Notes under the pieces: generated by a model
Databases searched by the model: none
Seen by the model: the letters and a program-made list of their open reading frames with translations, nothing else
Told to the model about the DNA's origin: nothing
Translations under genes and position numbers: made by a program
In this document: positions 34,431 through 43,209 of the stretch, piece after piece
Layout: each line of letters starts with the position of its first letter
Numbering within the stretch: position 1 is the stretch's first letter
NCBI GenBank assembly: GCA_020831805.1
Contig: JAFIFX010000015.1
Location: forward strand, 1 to 64,000
Reading direction: 5' to 3'
Source: Planctomycetota bacterium
GTDB lineage: Bacteria > Planctomycetota > Phycisphaerae > Phycisphaerales > UBA1924
Length of the DNA: 64,000 bases

Positions 34431-35132
34431 ATGAAGCTCAAAAACTTCCGCGATATTCGGACAAACGCCGTCGACAACCACCAACCGTCACCCACGCGCC
34501 CCCTCAGCGTGTACGAGGCAACGAAGGGTGTGAACGAGCTCTATGTCCGCACGCTCCGAGACCTCCTGCGAAAAGACGCTGATCTGACTTCCATTGCAGA
34601 AGCACAGGTTGTAGCCAGCACGGTCCGTATTCACCTCAGGGACACAACCGAGGTCTTCGGGTCATCCGAGAGCGCTTGCGACATTTTTCTCAGCACACCC
34701 CCATCCGAGATCGCGGAGTTCTGGTCCGCGGACCCCCAAGGCATGAAGCGGATCGCCCTCCGCTGGGCTGATCTCGGATTCCGTCTATTCCTTGAGCACA
34801 ACGCGATCGACCCTTGCTTTGCCGATCGCATCCATACGGCGATCGGTGACAACCCGATCACCACCTATATTCATGCAACAAAATCCAGCCCGGACCGCAG
34901 GCATCGCGCTGAGGTCCTTGTGGAGTGGGAGCCGACCTGGGCGAAAGTCACCGTGCAAGTTCTTGACCGGGCCGGCGCCGTTCTGGCAACTCGCACGATG
35001 CACGATGGGCGGCCGCATTTGCTGGATGTACTCTGGCATGTCCCCCGCCTGACTTGGTTGAACGCAGGCACGCTTGAAATTGATCTTCACAACCTCGCGT
35101 TCCCACCTCCGAAAGAACGCGTACAGATATAA
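34431..35132 (+). CDS. Protein of unknown function
   Basis: A 233-residue soluble protein with lower-GC codon use than its neighbours. It contains a region VYEATKGVNELYVRTLRDLLRKDADL, a helical segment DPQGMKRIALRWADLGFRLFLEHNAIDPCFADRIHTAIGDNPITTYIHATKSSPDR and a C-terminal beta region. No family recognised. It lies at the right border of the virion module and is followed by a strong terminator; it could be a cargo (moron-like) gene. Confidence 0.55.
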   Translation: MKLKNFRDIRTNAVDNHQPSPTRPLSVYEATKGVNELYVRTLRDLLRKDADLTSIAEAQVVASTVRIHLRDTTEVFGSSESACDIFLSTPPSEIAEFWSADPQGMKRIALRWADLGFRLFLEHNAIDPCFADRIHTAIGDNPITTYIHATKSSPDRRHRAEVLVEWEPTWAKVTVQVLDRAGAVLATRTMHDGRPHLLDVLWHVPRLTWLNAGTLEIDLHNLAFPPPKERVQI

Positions 35133-35134
35133 AA

Positions 35135-35156
35135 GCGGCTCCCCATCGGGAGCCGC
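35135..35156. terminator. Bidirectional rho-independent terminator
   Basis: GCGGCTCCC and GGGAGCCGC form a 9-bp stem with a CATC loop, AAAA upstream and ACTT downstream. It separates the convergent unknown gene and the amidohydrolase gene. Confidence 0.75.
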
Positions 35157-35183
35157 ACTTCAAACACTATCTGGCAACGACGC

Positions 35184-36521
35184 TCAGTTGTCCCGCGTGA
35201 CGCCCAGCTGGCGGTACTTCTCGCGGTACTTGTCCCGCAGCTCCGTCTGCTTGTTGGTCAGGTCGATCGCCCGCCCGTCGATGAAGGCCCGCTCCACGAA
35301 CGAGGTGATCTCCAGCATGTGCCCGTCGGTCACCACCAGCGTGGCCCGCTTGCCCGGTTCGAGCGTGCCCAGCTCGGCGCCCAGACCGAGGATCTCCGCC
35401 GCCGACGCGGTGACGGAGCGCAGCCCCGCGTCGAGGTCCAGCCCGTACGCGATGGCCATGGCCACATTGTCGGGCAGTTGGCGCTCGCTGCCGTTGCGGG
35501 TGCCGGAGGTCATGCTCCAGCGCACGCCGGCGGCCTCCAGGCGCGCGGGCAGGGTGAACGCGTCGTCGAAGGGCGAGTCGGCCCGCTTCGGGAAACGGTG
35601 CACGCCCTCGACGATCACCGCCGCGTCGTGGGCCTTGAGCAGGTCGGCGCACATCGCCGCGTCCATCCCGCCGATGATGATCGGGCGCAGCTCACGCGAG
35701 GCCGCCCAGTTCACCGCTGCCACGATCTGGTCGTAGTCGTTGGCCCGGATGAACACGGGGTTCTGCGGCTCGGCGCCGGGCAGCACCGTCGCCAGGGCTT
35801 CCAGGCGCAGGTCCGCCGGCATGCCGGCCCGCTCGCCCGCGAGATCCCGGTACGCGATCGCCTGGTCCATCCACTCGTTCAGGCTGGCCAGGCGTTCCTC
35901 GATGCGGCTGTCGCCGGCGCCGGTGGCCCGCCCGAAGCGGTCCGGGCGCGGACGCATGGTCGGCCAGTTGATGATCAGGCCCGTGTCGCGGACGATGGCC
36001 ATGTCCTCGTTGGTCCAGCCGTCCATCGCGATCACCGAGGCCCGCCCGGAGATCAGCCCGCCGGTGGGAAACACGCCGGCGGTCAGGATCCCGGCCGTGC
36101 GTCCGACGGGGATCAGCGTCGAGTCCGGGTTGACCGCGACGAACGCCCGGACCTCGGGCGTGGCGTCGCCGACCTCGTCGAAGTCGCGCATGGCCCGGAC
36201 CGCGGCGATCTCGTCCAGCCCCAGCAGCGAGACCGACTCGATCATGCCCGGGAAGACATGCCTGCCGGTGACATCGATCACCTCGGTGTCCGGCGAGAGG
36301 TTGATCCGGGGCATGACCTCGTCGGCCTTGCCGACCAGCGTGATGCGGCCCTCGTTGAACGACACGACGCCGTTCTCGATGATCTCGCCCGCGCCGGTGT
36401 GGACGGTGCCGCCGACGAGGAAGACGGGGTTCTGCTGGGGCGGGGCGGTCCGGGTCAGGTCCTGGGCCTGTGCGCCGGCGGCCAGTGCGGCCAGGGCGAG
36501 TGTGGTCAGTGTGTTCCGCAT
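35184..36521 (-). CDS. Exported amidohydrolase-family protein lacking metal ligands
   Basis: A 445-residue secreted protein (signal MRNTLTTLALAALAAGAQAQ). It has the composite beta domain and TIM-barrel frame of amidohydrolases: VFLVGGTVHTGAGEIIENGVVSFNEGRITLVG, VIDVTGRHVFPGMIESVSLLG and the C-terminal TASAAEILGLGAELGTLEPGKRATLVVTDG. Where active members have PGxIDxHxH, this one reads PGMIESVSLLG, so both first-strand histidines are missing and hydrolase activity is doubtful. It is the second gene of an operon with the 1092-residue double protein 57 bases upstream. SD AAGGACC precedes the start. Confidence 0.8.
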   Translation of the reverse strand: MRNTLTTLALAALAAGAQAQDLTRTAPPQQNPVFLVGGTVHTGAGEIIENGVVSFNEGRITLVGKADEVMPRINLSPDTEVIDVTGRHVFPGMIESVSLLGLDEIAAVRAMRDFDEVGDATPEVRAFVAVNPDSTLIPVGRTAGILTAGVFPTGGLISGRASVIAMDGWTNEDMAIVRDTGLIINWPTMRPRPDRFGRATGAGDSRIEERLASLNEWMDQAIAYRDLAGERAGMPADLRLEALATVLPGAEPQNPVFIRANDYDQIVAAVNWAASRELRPIIIGGMDAAMCADLLKAHDAAVIVEGVHRFPKRADSPFDDAFTLPARLEAAGVRWSMTSGTRNGSERQLPDNVAMAIAYGLDLDAGLRSVTASAAEILGLGAELGTLEPGKRATLVVTDGHMLEITSFVERAFIDGRAIDLTNKQTELRDKYREKYRQLGVTRDN

Positions 36522-36578
36522 GGTTCGGTCCTTTTCGGTGCGTCCCGGGGCGCCCGCGGGCGGCCCGGGGGTGTCGGT

Positions 36579-39500
36579 TTAGTCCAGAACGCCGAGCATC
36601 TCGAGGCTGAGGATGTCGCAGCCGCAGTCGCCCGGCTGGGGGCCGTGCTCGATGTGCTGCTGGAGGGCCCGCTCGTAGGCCCGGGCGAGCAGGGCGCGCC
36701 GGGTGGGCGGCTCGTCGGACTCGGACTCGGGTTCTTCGCGGGAGTCGTTGTCGCGGTCGTTGCGGGACGGGGCGCGTCGGCCCTCGGCCATGATTTTTTC
36801 GATCAGGCGGGTGCGTTCGGCTCTGATGCGTTCACGGTGGGCCTGGTCGATCTCGGGGCTGAAGAGCTGGCGGCCGTCGACGAAGGTGCGCACGGCGCGG
36901 GTCATGGAGGAGAGGGGGTCGCCGGACCAGACGACGAGGTCGGCGTCCTTGCCCGGCTCGATGGTGCCGACGCGGTCGATGATGCCGAGCTGGATGGCGG
37001 GGTTGCGGGTGACGAAGTCCAGCGCGTCCTGGCGGGACATCTCGATGCCGGCCTCGCGGGCGTACTTGTAGGCCTTGGCGGCCTCGACATGCATGCGTCG
37101 GGCGAGTTCGTCGGAATCGGAGTTGAAGCTGGTGTTCAGGCCGACCTCGAAGTTGATCGGCCCGGCCCAGGGGATCGCGTCCTGGACCTCGACCTTGAAG
37201 GCCCACCAGTCGCTGAACAGCGAGGCGCCGACGGCGTGGTCGCGGACGATCTCGGCGACCTTGTAGGTTTCCAGGCCGTGCTGGAAGGTGCCGATGGTGA
37301 AGCCGAAGTCCTCGGCCACGCGGCAGAGCATCAGGATCTCGTCCTGGCGGTAGGAGTGGCAGTGGACGAGCCGGTCGCCGGCGAGGATCTCGGCGAGGAT
37401 CTCCAGCTCGAGGTCGCGGGGCAGGTCCGCCGGGTCGGCGGCGGCGTCGGTGCGGGGGCGCGAGGCGGGGGGCGCGGTGGCGGTCAGGAAGGCGCCGGTG
37501 CGGGAGGGCGTGGCGTCGGCGCGGAGCATGCCGCGGGCGATGCCGTACTCGCGGGCCTTGGTGAAGCGGTCGCGGAGGAGGGTCTCGACGCCGAGTCGGG
37601 TCTGGGGGTAGCGTGTGGTGTTGCGGTCGCCCCAGTTGGACTGCTTGACATTCTCGCCGAGGGCGAACTTGATGCCGGGCTTGGAATCCTCGAAGTGCAT
37701 GTCCTCGGCGCGGAGGGCGCCCCAGCGGACCTTGACGGTCTGGGACTGGCCGCCGATGGGGTTGGCCGAGCCGTGGAGGAGCATGGCGGTGGTCACGCCG
37801 CCGGCGAGCTGGCGGTACCAGTTGATGTGGCCGGGGTCGATCGAGTCGGCGATGCGGACCTCGCTGGTGACGGCCTGGCCGGACTCGTTGACGCCGAGGC
37901 GGAACAGGCCGGTGTGGGAGTGGGCGTCGATCAGGCCGGGGGTGATGTGCATGCCGGTGCAGTCGATCATGGTGGCGTCGATCTCGGGGACGCCGCCGGT
38001 GCCGATCTGGATGATCCTGCCCTCGCGGACGAGGACATAGGCGTCCTCGAGGACGCCTTGGTCGGACTGGGTCCAGACGGTGGCGTTGGTGAGCAGGTAG
38101 GTGCCCGGCTCGGGGTAGCGGTCGACGGTGTAGGCGCCGAAGGGCGCGCCGACGGGTTTCGACGGGGGCTGGCGTGGCTCCTCGGCGCGGGCGCGCCGTT
38201 CGCGGGCGGGGCGGTCCTCGGCGGGCCGGTCGGCGTCCTTGTCCTGTTCGGCGACGGGGAAGTCGTCGGAGGGCACGGGGCGCTCGGGCTGTTCGGGGGC
38301 GGGTTCGGCGCGCCGGCCGGACCATTGCAGGACCATCTGGTCCGGGGTGATGGTCGTGCCGCGGATGACGCCGTCGGGGCCGAGGATGGCGGAGACGACG
38401 GCGGAACCGTCGCCGTCCTCGGCGTCGAGGATGAACGAGATGCGATCGTTGCGGATGGACACGCGGCGCGCCTTGATCGTGTGGTCGCCGGTGTCGACGC
38501 TGACATCGTTGCCCTTGATGGTCAGGACCAGGTCTGTCGGGTTACCCTCGAGGCGCAGGGTCCACGCGCCGTCGAAGCGGGTGTCCTTGCGGTCGTTGAT
38601 CTTGTGGTGGCGGCCGTCGATCCAGACGGAGAGGATCTGGGCGCGGTTGTCGGCCCTGGTGTCGGAGCCGTGGAAGAGCGGGGCGGAGGTGATGACGAGG
38701 TTGGCGCGTTTGCCTTGCTCGATGGTGCCGAGTTCGTCAGCGAGGCCGAGGAGTTCGGCGGGGTTGGTGGTGAGCATGGCCAGGGCCTGCTCGGGGGTGA
38801 GGCCGGCGTCGACGGATTTGCGCAGGTTGGTGTGGAAGTTCTGGTTGCGAGGCAGTTTGGACGCGGTCAGGGAGACGGGCAGGCCCTTCTCGGCCAGCCA
38901 GCGCGGGTTGGCGGGGGCCTGCTCCCATTCCATGAGGGTCTCGAGGGTCACCGAGTCGGCGGCGCCGACGCTCCAGACATCGGGGGTGTTGGGCATGATG
39001 AGCGGCACGACCATGGAGCGGCCGGCCTCGGCCAGCGCGTCGAGTCGTTTGAACTCGTTGCCCGATCCGATGATGGCGACGCGGTCGTGGCCGAACTCGC
39101 GGGCGACCTTGTCGGCCAGCAGGGCCTCGAGTTCGAAGGACGAGTCGTAGAAGAAGGCGGCGTCGGGGTCGATGTGATCGAGGATGCTGGCGTCGGTGTG
39201 GTCACCGGCGCGGGCGCGGTGCTCGGCGTCGATGAAGGTCTGGCGCATCAGGGCGACGATGCCCATGTGGCTGTTGGGGTAGTCGCCGCGGGCGCGTTCG
39301 AAGCCGAGGTGCTGGGCGGCCTTGGCGCGGTAGACGGGCGGGCGTCCGAGGGCGGGGTCGGGCATGGCCTCGGCGGTGGAGACGACCGCGCCCCAGCCTC
39401 GGAAGATGCCGGCGTCGGGCGCGATGTGGGCGGCGGCGAAGCCGAGCTTGCGGAGCGACTCGGCGTCGGAGGCCGGCAGGCCGTTGCCGCCCGCGGCGTC

Positions 39501-39857
39501 GCGGTGCGGGCCGACGAGTGGGGACCAGTGCGTGCCGGGCGAGGTGGTGTTGACCTGGGGGACGGAGACGGGGACATAGGCGTCGATGAAGCCGGCGTAG
39601 ACATGCAGGCCCTCGGCGTCCCAGACACGGGCGGCGCCGGGGTCGATCGACTCGGCGACGCGGACGATGCGGCCGTTGTCGATGAGGATGTCCATGACCC
39701 TGGGCTCGGCGCCGGGGGCGGTGTGGACGGTGGCGTTGTCGATCAGGTGCAGGCCGGGGGGGGCGGGCATGGGCCCGTTGGGGCGCGGGGCGAGCGGGTC
39801 GGCGGCCAGAGCGAGCCCCGCGGCGGTCGCGAGGGCGAGCATGGGGATGCTGTTCAT
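36579..39857 (-). CDS. Exported tandem amidohydrolase (inactive unit + active unit)
   Basis: A 1092-residue secreted protein with two amidohydrolase units. Unit 1 (about 35-420) has the fold's flanks (NATVHTAPG..., LADELGTIEQGKRANLVI) but YAGFIDAYVPVSV in place of PGLIDxHxH. Next comes a segment of beta strands (about 430-510), then a charged disordered linker (PAPEQPERPVPSD... to PRQPP). Unit 2 (about 575-1010) keeps the metal motif THITPGLIDAHSHTGLF and RLVHCHSYRQDEI, and closes GTIEPGKDADLVVWSGDPLS. An acidic/basic tail ends CGCDILSLEMLGVLD. Probably a periplasmic imidazolonepropionase-like or peptidase-type amidohydrolase. SD AAGGAG precedes ATG 39857. Confidence 0.85.
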   Translation of the reverse strand: MNSIPMLALATAAGLALAADPLAPRPNGPMPAPPGLHLIDNATVHTAPGAEPRVMDILIDNGRIVRVAESIDPGAARVWDAEGLHVYAGFIDAYVPVSVPQVNTTSPGTHWSPLVGPHRDAAGGNGLPASDAESLRKLGFAAAHIAPDAGIFRGWGAVVSTAEAMPDPALGRPPVYRAKAAQHLGFERARGDYPNSHMGIVALMRQTFIDAEHRARAGDHTDASILDHIDPDAAFFYDSSFELEALLADKVAREFGHDRVAIIGSGNEFKRLDALAEAGRSMVVPLIMPNTPDVWSVGAADSVTLETLMEWEQAPANPRWLAEKGLPVSLTASKLPRNQNFHTNLRKSVDAGLTPEQALAMLTTNPAELLGLADELGTIEQGKRANLVITSAPLFHGSDTRADNRAQILSVWIDGRHHKINDRKDTRFDGAWTLRLEGNPTDLVLTIKGNDVSVDTGDHTIKARRVSIRNDRISFILDAEDGDGSAVVSAILGPDGVIRGTTITPDQMVLQWSGRRAEPAPEQPERPVPSDDFPVAEQDKDADRPAEDRPARERRARAEEPRQPPSKPVGAPFGAYTVDRYPEPGTYLLTNATVWTQSDQGVLEDAYVLVREGRIIQIGTGGVPEIDATMIDCTGMHITPGLIDAHSHTGLFRLGVNESGQAVTSEVRIADSIDPGHINWYRQLAGGVTTAMLLHGSANPIGGQSQTVKVRWGALRAEDMHFEDSKPGIKFALGENVKQSNWGDRNTTRYPQTRLGVETLLRDRFTKAREYGIARGMLRADATPSRTGAFLTATAPPASRPRTDAAADPADLPRDLELEILAEILAGDRLVHCHSYRQDEILMLCRVAEDFGFTIGTFQHGLETYKVAEIVRDHAVGASLFSDWWAFKVEVQDAIPWAGPINFEVGLNTSFNSDSDELARRMHVEAAKAYKYAREAGIEMSRQDALDFVTRNPAIQLGIIDRVGTIEPGKDADLVVWSGDPLSSMTRAVRTFVDGRQLFSPEIDQAHRERIRAERTRLIEKIMAEGRRAPSRNDRDNDSREEPESESDEPPTRRALLARAYERALQQHIEHGPQPGDCGCDILSLEMLGVLD

Positions 39858-39930
39858 GGATTCGGACTCCTTGGAACAGATGCTACCGGAAATGGGTGCG
39901 TGGCGTGGCGAGTTTCTCGGGGGTGCAAGG

Positions 39931-39958
39931 AAAAACCCCCGCCGTGGCGGGGGTTTTT
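39931..39958 (-). terminator. Rho-independent terminator
   Basis: AAAAACCCCCGCC and GGCGGGGGTTTTT form a long stem with a GT loop, 25 bases beyond the stop of the minus-strand PEP-CTERM-like gene. Confidence 0.85.
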
Positions 39959-39982
39959 GTGCGTTCAGGGTGTTTTTTGCGT

Positions 39983-40792
39983 TCAGCGACGCCGGATGGC
40001 CCGGACCCCGGCGATCGCGCCGACCATCCCGAGACCGGCGAAGACGGCCGGGGGGAGGGGGACGATGGTCAGGGTGACATTGTCGACATGCAGGCCGCCG
40101 CCGATGCTGACATGGGTGAACCAGCCGTAGCGGTTGCCGCCGGCGAGCGTGCCGATGAGGTCGGCGGGGTTGTTGCGCGTCTCGACGAAGAGGATGTCGC
40201 CCATGGCGTCGCGCAGGACCAGGTCGACGGCCAGGCTGCCGTCGCCCGCGTCGCGGAAGACATGCTGCATGGTGTACCAGCCCGATTCGGTCACCTCGAA
40301 GTTGTTGTTGTTCGCGAGGTTCATCTGCGTCGCGAAGTTCGAGTTGTTGCTGCCCCCGACCCGGAGCGCGCCGTTCATGTCCATTGCGACATGGAAGATG
40401 AAGTCTCTGAGATGATCTCCGTTGGTCCGGCTGGAGGCGACGGAGTAGTCAAAGCCGCTGCCGGCGGACCAGCTCGTGTCCAGGTAGACATCGACGCTGG
40501 CGGTGTAGCTGCCCGGCCAGCTGCTGCGGAAGCCGTCGAACCGGGTGAACCCGCCGGTGGTGCTGGCGCCGCCCTGATCGGTGAAGATGGCGTGATGGCT
40601 GCCGGATGCGGAGTTGATACCGGCGGTGCCCGAGGCGACACGGGTGACGGTGCCGTGCCAGCCGTTGCTGCTGTCGAACCAGCCGTCGGTGTTGCTTTCG
40701 AAGTTCTGGTTGAACACGACATCGGAGGCGGTCGCCGTTGACACGGTGGCGAGTGCGACCATGACGGCACAGGCCGTTGCTGCGGACTTCAT
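39983..40792 (-). CDS. Exported protein with PEP-CTERM-like anchor
   Basis: A 269-residue secreted protein: signal peptide MKSAATACAVMVALATVSTATAS, then a jelly-roll-like domain (DVVFNQNFESNTDGWFDSSNGWHGTVTRVASG... , YTASVDVYLDTSWSAGSGFDYSVASS) typical of carbohydrate-binding or choice-of-anchor domains. The end is VPLPPAVFAGLGMVGAIAGVRAIRRR: a Pro-rich signature, one helix and an arginine cluster, the tripartite layout of PEP-CTERM/exosortase substrates (VPLPPA variant). Start 40792 has GGGAG 9 bases upstream. No exosortase lies in the window. Confidence 0.85.
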   Translation of the reverse strand: MKSAATACAVMVALATVSTATASDVVFNQNFESNTDGWFDSSNGWHGTVTRVASGTAGINSASGSHHAIFTDQGGASTTGGFTRFDGFRSSWPGSYTASVDVYLDTSWSAGSGFDYSVASSRTNGDHLRDFIFHVAMDMNGALRVGGSNNSNFATQMNLANNNNFEVTESGWYTMQHVFRDAGDGSLAVDLVLRDAMGDILFVETRNNPADLIGTLAGGNRYGWFTHVSIGGGLHVDNVTLTIVPLPPAVFAGLGMVGAIAGVRAIRRR

Positions 40793-41050
40793 CTTGTTCT
40801 CTCCCTTCAGACTCGCCTGCGAGGGCCGTTGGGGCTCTCGCCGGCATTGACGGTGCAATCCCATGCCGCGCGTGCGACATGGGCGGGGAGGCGGGAAGAA
40901 GCCCCGGCCAAATATCCCCCTCGATCAGGCCACCCTAATGGAGGGGCACCTGGGGTACAAGACTGGTGTGGTCAACATGGCCAATTATGGGTTATTCCCA
41001 GCATATTCGTGATCGATGGTGCAGTCCGATAATTGATGTTTGTAAAGATA
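40793..41050. other. Intergenic region upstream of the 40-kb surface-protein gene
   Basis: No gene is seen. It contains the 5' leader of the minus-strand gene and an AT-rich patch around 40980-41045. A short GCCGGCATTGACGGTGCAATCCCATGCC stretch (about 40841-40866) could pair, but no known RNA family is recognised. Confidence 0.4.
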
Positions 41051-41077
41051 GAAAACCCCGGCCAGGCCGGGGTTTTC
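41051..41077 (-). terminator. Rho-independent terminator
   Basis: GAAAACCCCGGCC and GGCCGGGGTTTTC pair almost perfectly around one base, 38 bases beyond the stop of the 41-kb gene on the minus strand. Confidence 0.85.
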
Positions 41078-41114
41078 GTGAGACGCGTGCTTTGCAGACG
41101 GTCGATCCGGTGGC

Positions 41115-41630
41115 TCACCGCCGGCGGCGGAACACCAGGATCGAGCCGAGCAGGGCGAGCCCGGCGGCGCCCGGTGCGGGGACGACGGGGATGCTGAACA
41201 CGCCGAGCTGGGCGCCGGTGCCGAGGGTGACCGTGCCGCCGTTGGGGTTGGCCAGGACGGTCGTGCCCTCGTAGAAGGCGTAGAACGCGCCGTAGGCCCG
41301 GGTGTCGTCGGGGTGGTTGCCGACGAAGGTGAGGGCGGTGAAGGGGTCGATGCCGTTGGCGGTGAGGTTGTCGCCGGTGGCGTAGAGGACATTGGGCGCG
41401 GTGCCGTTGTACAGCTCGGTGATGGCGCCGGAGACGACCTGGTCCAGGATGCTCTCGGCGGTGACGGTGGTGCCGACGGGGGTGCTGGCGAAGCCGATGA
41501 GGGCGACATAGCGGCCGTCTTCGGTGTACCAGGACTGGCCGGACTGCTCGACCACGAGGCGGACCGGCGCGGCGTGGGCGAGGGTGCTCGCGGCGGCGAC
41601 AACGGCGGCGATGGTGGTGGTCCGGTTCAT
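41115..41630 (-). CDS. Exported protein with PEP-CTERM-like anchor
   Basis: A 171-residue protein: signal MNRTTTIAAVVAAASTLAHA, a small domain (VRLVVEQSGQSWYTEDGRYVALIGFAST..., TALTFVGNHPDDTRAYGAFYAFYEGTTVLANPNGGTVTLG), and the C-terminal sorting segment PVVPAPGAAGLALLGSILVFRRRR (Pro motif, hydrophobic helix, four arginines). AGGGAG lies 9 bases before the start at 41630. Likely cut by an exosortase-like or rhombosortase-like enzyme and fixed at the cell surface. The globular domain is unrecognised. Confidence 0.83.
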   Translation of the reverse strand: MNRTTTIAAVVAAASTLAHAAPVRLVVEQSGQSWYTEDGRYVALIGFASTPVGTTVTAESILDQVVSGAITELYNGTAPNVLYATGDNLTANGIDPFTALTFVGNHPDDTRAYGAFYAFYEGTTVLANPNGGTVTLGTGAQLGVFSIPVVPAPGAAGLALLGSILVFRRRR

Positions 41631-41873
41631 GGTGTGGGCTCCCTGTTCTGGTGGATGTCCGAGGCCGGGCGACCGGCCCGGCGCCATGAAGATCCGAAAC
41701 GCGCGGGGGGTCGGCCAGGGTCCTGGGCCGGTGTGTTTGGGCTTGGTCCGGGCTGATCGGGCTGGCGAGGGTGGGGAAGCTGCGCGGATATCGGGCCTAG
41801 GGGCGGTGGGGGGGGGTCGGATGTGGGGGTCAGAGCCGGATACCCTCCGCGTGCAACCGGAAGGAGTGTGGAC

Positions 41874-43133
41874 ATGGCGGAACTGATCCCGGGCAACGCG
41901 GTCATCGGGCAGTCGGGGGGGCCGACGGCGGTCATCAACGAGTCGCTGGTGGGGGTGGTCGAGGGGCTGCGGCTCTTCGGGCGGGCGGGGGCGTCGGGGT
42001 CGCCGATCAAGAAGGTCCTGGGGATGCACCACGGGGTGGCGGGGCTGACGCGGGGCGAGTTCCACGACCTGACGGACATGGGGCACGACCGGCTGCAGAT
42101 GATCGCCAGAACGCCGTCGGCGGCGTTGGGGTCGACCAGGGACAAGCCGGACGCGGCGTACTGCGAGCGGATCTTCGAGGCGTGCAAGAAGCACGACATC
42201 CGGTACTTTTTCTACATCGGGGGCAACGACTCGAGCGACACCTGCCGGATCGTCAACGAGCTGAGCAACCGGCAGGGGTACGAGCTGCGGTGCTTCCATG
42301 TGCCCAAGACGGTGGACAACGACCTTGTCGAGAACGACCACACGCCGGGGTTCGCGTCGGCGGCGCGGTTCGTGGCCAAGGCGTGCATGGCGGACTTTCT
42401 GGACAACATCTCGCTGCCGGGGATCAAGATCAATGTGATCATGGGGCGGCACGCGGGGTTCCTGACGGCGGCGAGCGCGCTGGCGCGGCGGGACGACCGG
42501 ATGAAGCACGAGGGCCCGACGACGGACGGGCCGCAGCTGATCTATGTGCCCGAGGTGGCGTTCGATGTGGAGCGGTTCACGGAGGATGTTGCCGCGTTGT
42601 ACGAGAGCAAGGGGCGGGTTCACATCGCGATCAGCGAGGGCGTGTGCGACGCGCAGGGCAACCCGATCGCGGGCAGGCTGATCGAGAACGCGCAGACGGA
42701 CGCGCACGGGAATGTGCAGCTGTCCGGGTCGGGGGCGCTGGGGGATGCGCTGTCGAACCATCTGAAGAAGGAGCTGACGCCCAAGGGCGGCAAGCCGCCG
42801 CGGGTGCGGGCGGACACCTTCGGGTATGTGCAGCGGTGCTTCCCGGATCAGAGCGAAGTGGACGCGCGGGAGGCGCGGGGGACGGGGCGGTACGCCGCGA
42901 AGCTGGCGGCGGAGGGGGATCTCGATGGATCGGTGACGATCAAAAGGGTGCACCCGATCGGCAGCGGGCAGCCGTATGCGGCGCGGTTCGAGAGTGTGGA
43001 CCTGGAGGCGATCGCGGCGAAGACGCGGCACATGCCGACGGAGTTCATCGACGGGCACAACAATGTGTCGCGGGTGTTTCTGGACTATTGCCGGCCGCTG
43101 GTGGGGGAGATGCCGTTGTTTGATCGGTTGTGA
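41874..43133 (+). CDS. pfp: Pyrophosphate-dependent 6-phosphofructokinase
   Basis: A 419-residue phosphofructokinase that phosphorylates fructose-6-phosphate in glycolysis, reversibly with PPi. Phosphate-donor specificity is shown by YIGGNDSSDT (an Asp-type PPi signature in place of the GGDGS of ATP enzymes) and by PKTVDND. Other motifs are AVIGQSGGPTAVINES near the N-terminus, IMGRHAGFLTAASALA, YVPEVAFDVERF and GYVQRCFPDQSEVDAREA. Start 41874 has AAGGAG 9 bases upstream. A 102-base segment covering the last 29 codons, the stop and 14 bases beyond recurs at 44615-44716. Confidence 0.93.
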   Translation: MAELIPGNAVIGQSGGPTAVINESLVGVVEGLRLFGRAGASGSPIKKVLGMHHGVAGLTRGEFHDLTDMGHDRLQMIARTPSAALGSTRDKPDAAYCERIFEACKKHDIRYFFYIGGNDSSDTCRIVNELSNRQGYELRCFHVPKTVDNDLVENDHTPGFASAARFVAKACMADFLDNISLPGIKINVIMGRHAGFLTAASALARRDDRMKHEGPTTDGPQLIYVPEVAFDVERFTEDVAALYESKGRVHIAISEGVCDAQGNPIAGRLIENAQTDAHGNVQLSGSGALGDALSNHLKKELTPKGGKPPRVRADTFGYVQRCFPDQSEVDAREARGTGRYAAKLAAEGDLDGSVTIKRVHPIGSGQPYAARFESVDLEAIAAKTRHMPTEFIDGHNNVSRVFLDYCRPLVGEMPLFDRL

Positions 43134-43147
43134 GGGGAGAGACGGAG
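43046..43147 (+). repeat. 102-bp direct repeat, upstream copy (pfp 3' end)
   Basis: The terminal 102 bases, CATCGACGGG... through the stop codon to GACGGAG, match 44615-44716 with three substitutions. This copy belongs to the intact pfp gene. Confidence 0.95.
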
Positions 43148-43197
43148 TTGGTCGGTTGGGGTGGGTGAAAGTGGTTGTGTTGGTGGGGGCCGTGTGG

Positions 43198-43203
43198 TAG
43201 CAT
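43198..43203 (+). promoter_or_regulatory. TAGCAT box 6 nt before start (putative leaderless promoter)
   Basis: TAGCAT ends 6 bases before GTG 43210, the same spacing seen at several chromosomal genes in the window; no Shine-Dalgarno intervenes. Confidence 0.45.
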
Positions 43204-43209
43204 GACCGG

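Noticed and set aside
35319-40130. A 1,603-codon open frame on the plus strand opposite the amidohydrolases
   Set aside because: It is an antisense shadow of high-GC genes: composition is G/V/D/A repeats without domains, while the minus-strand frames have signal peptides, ribosome sites and clear family motifs.
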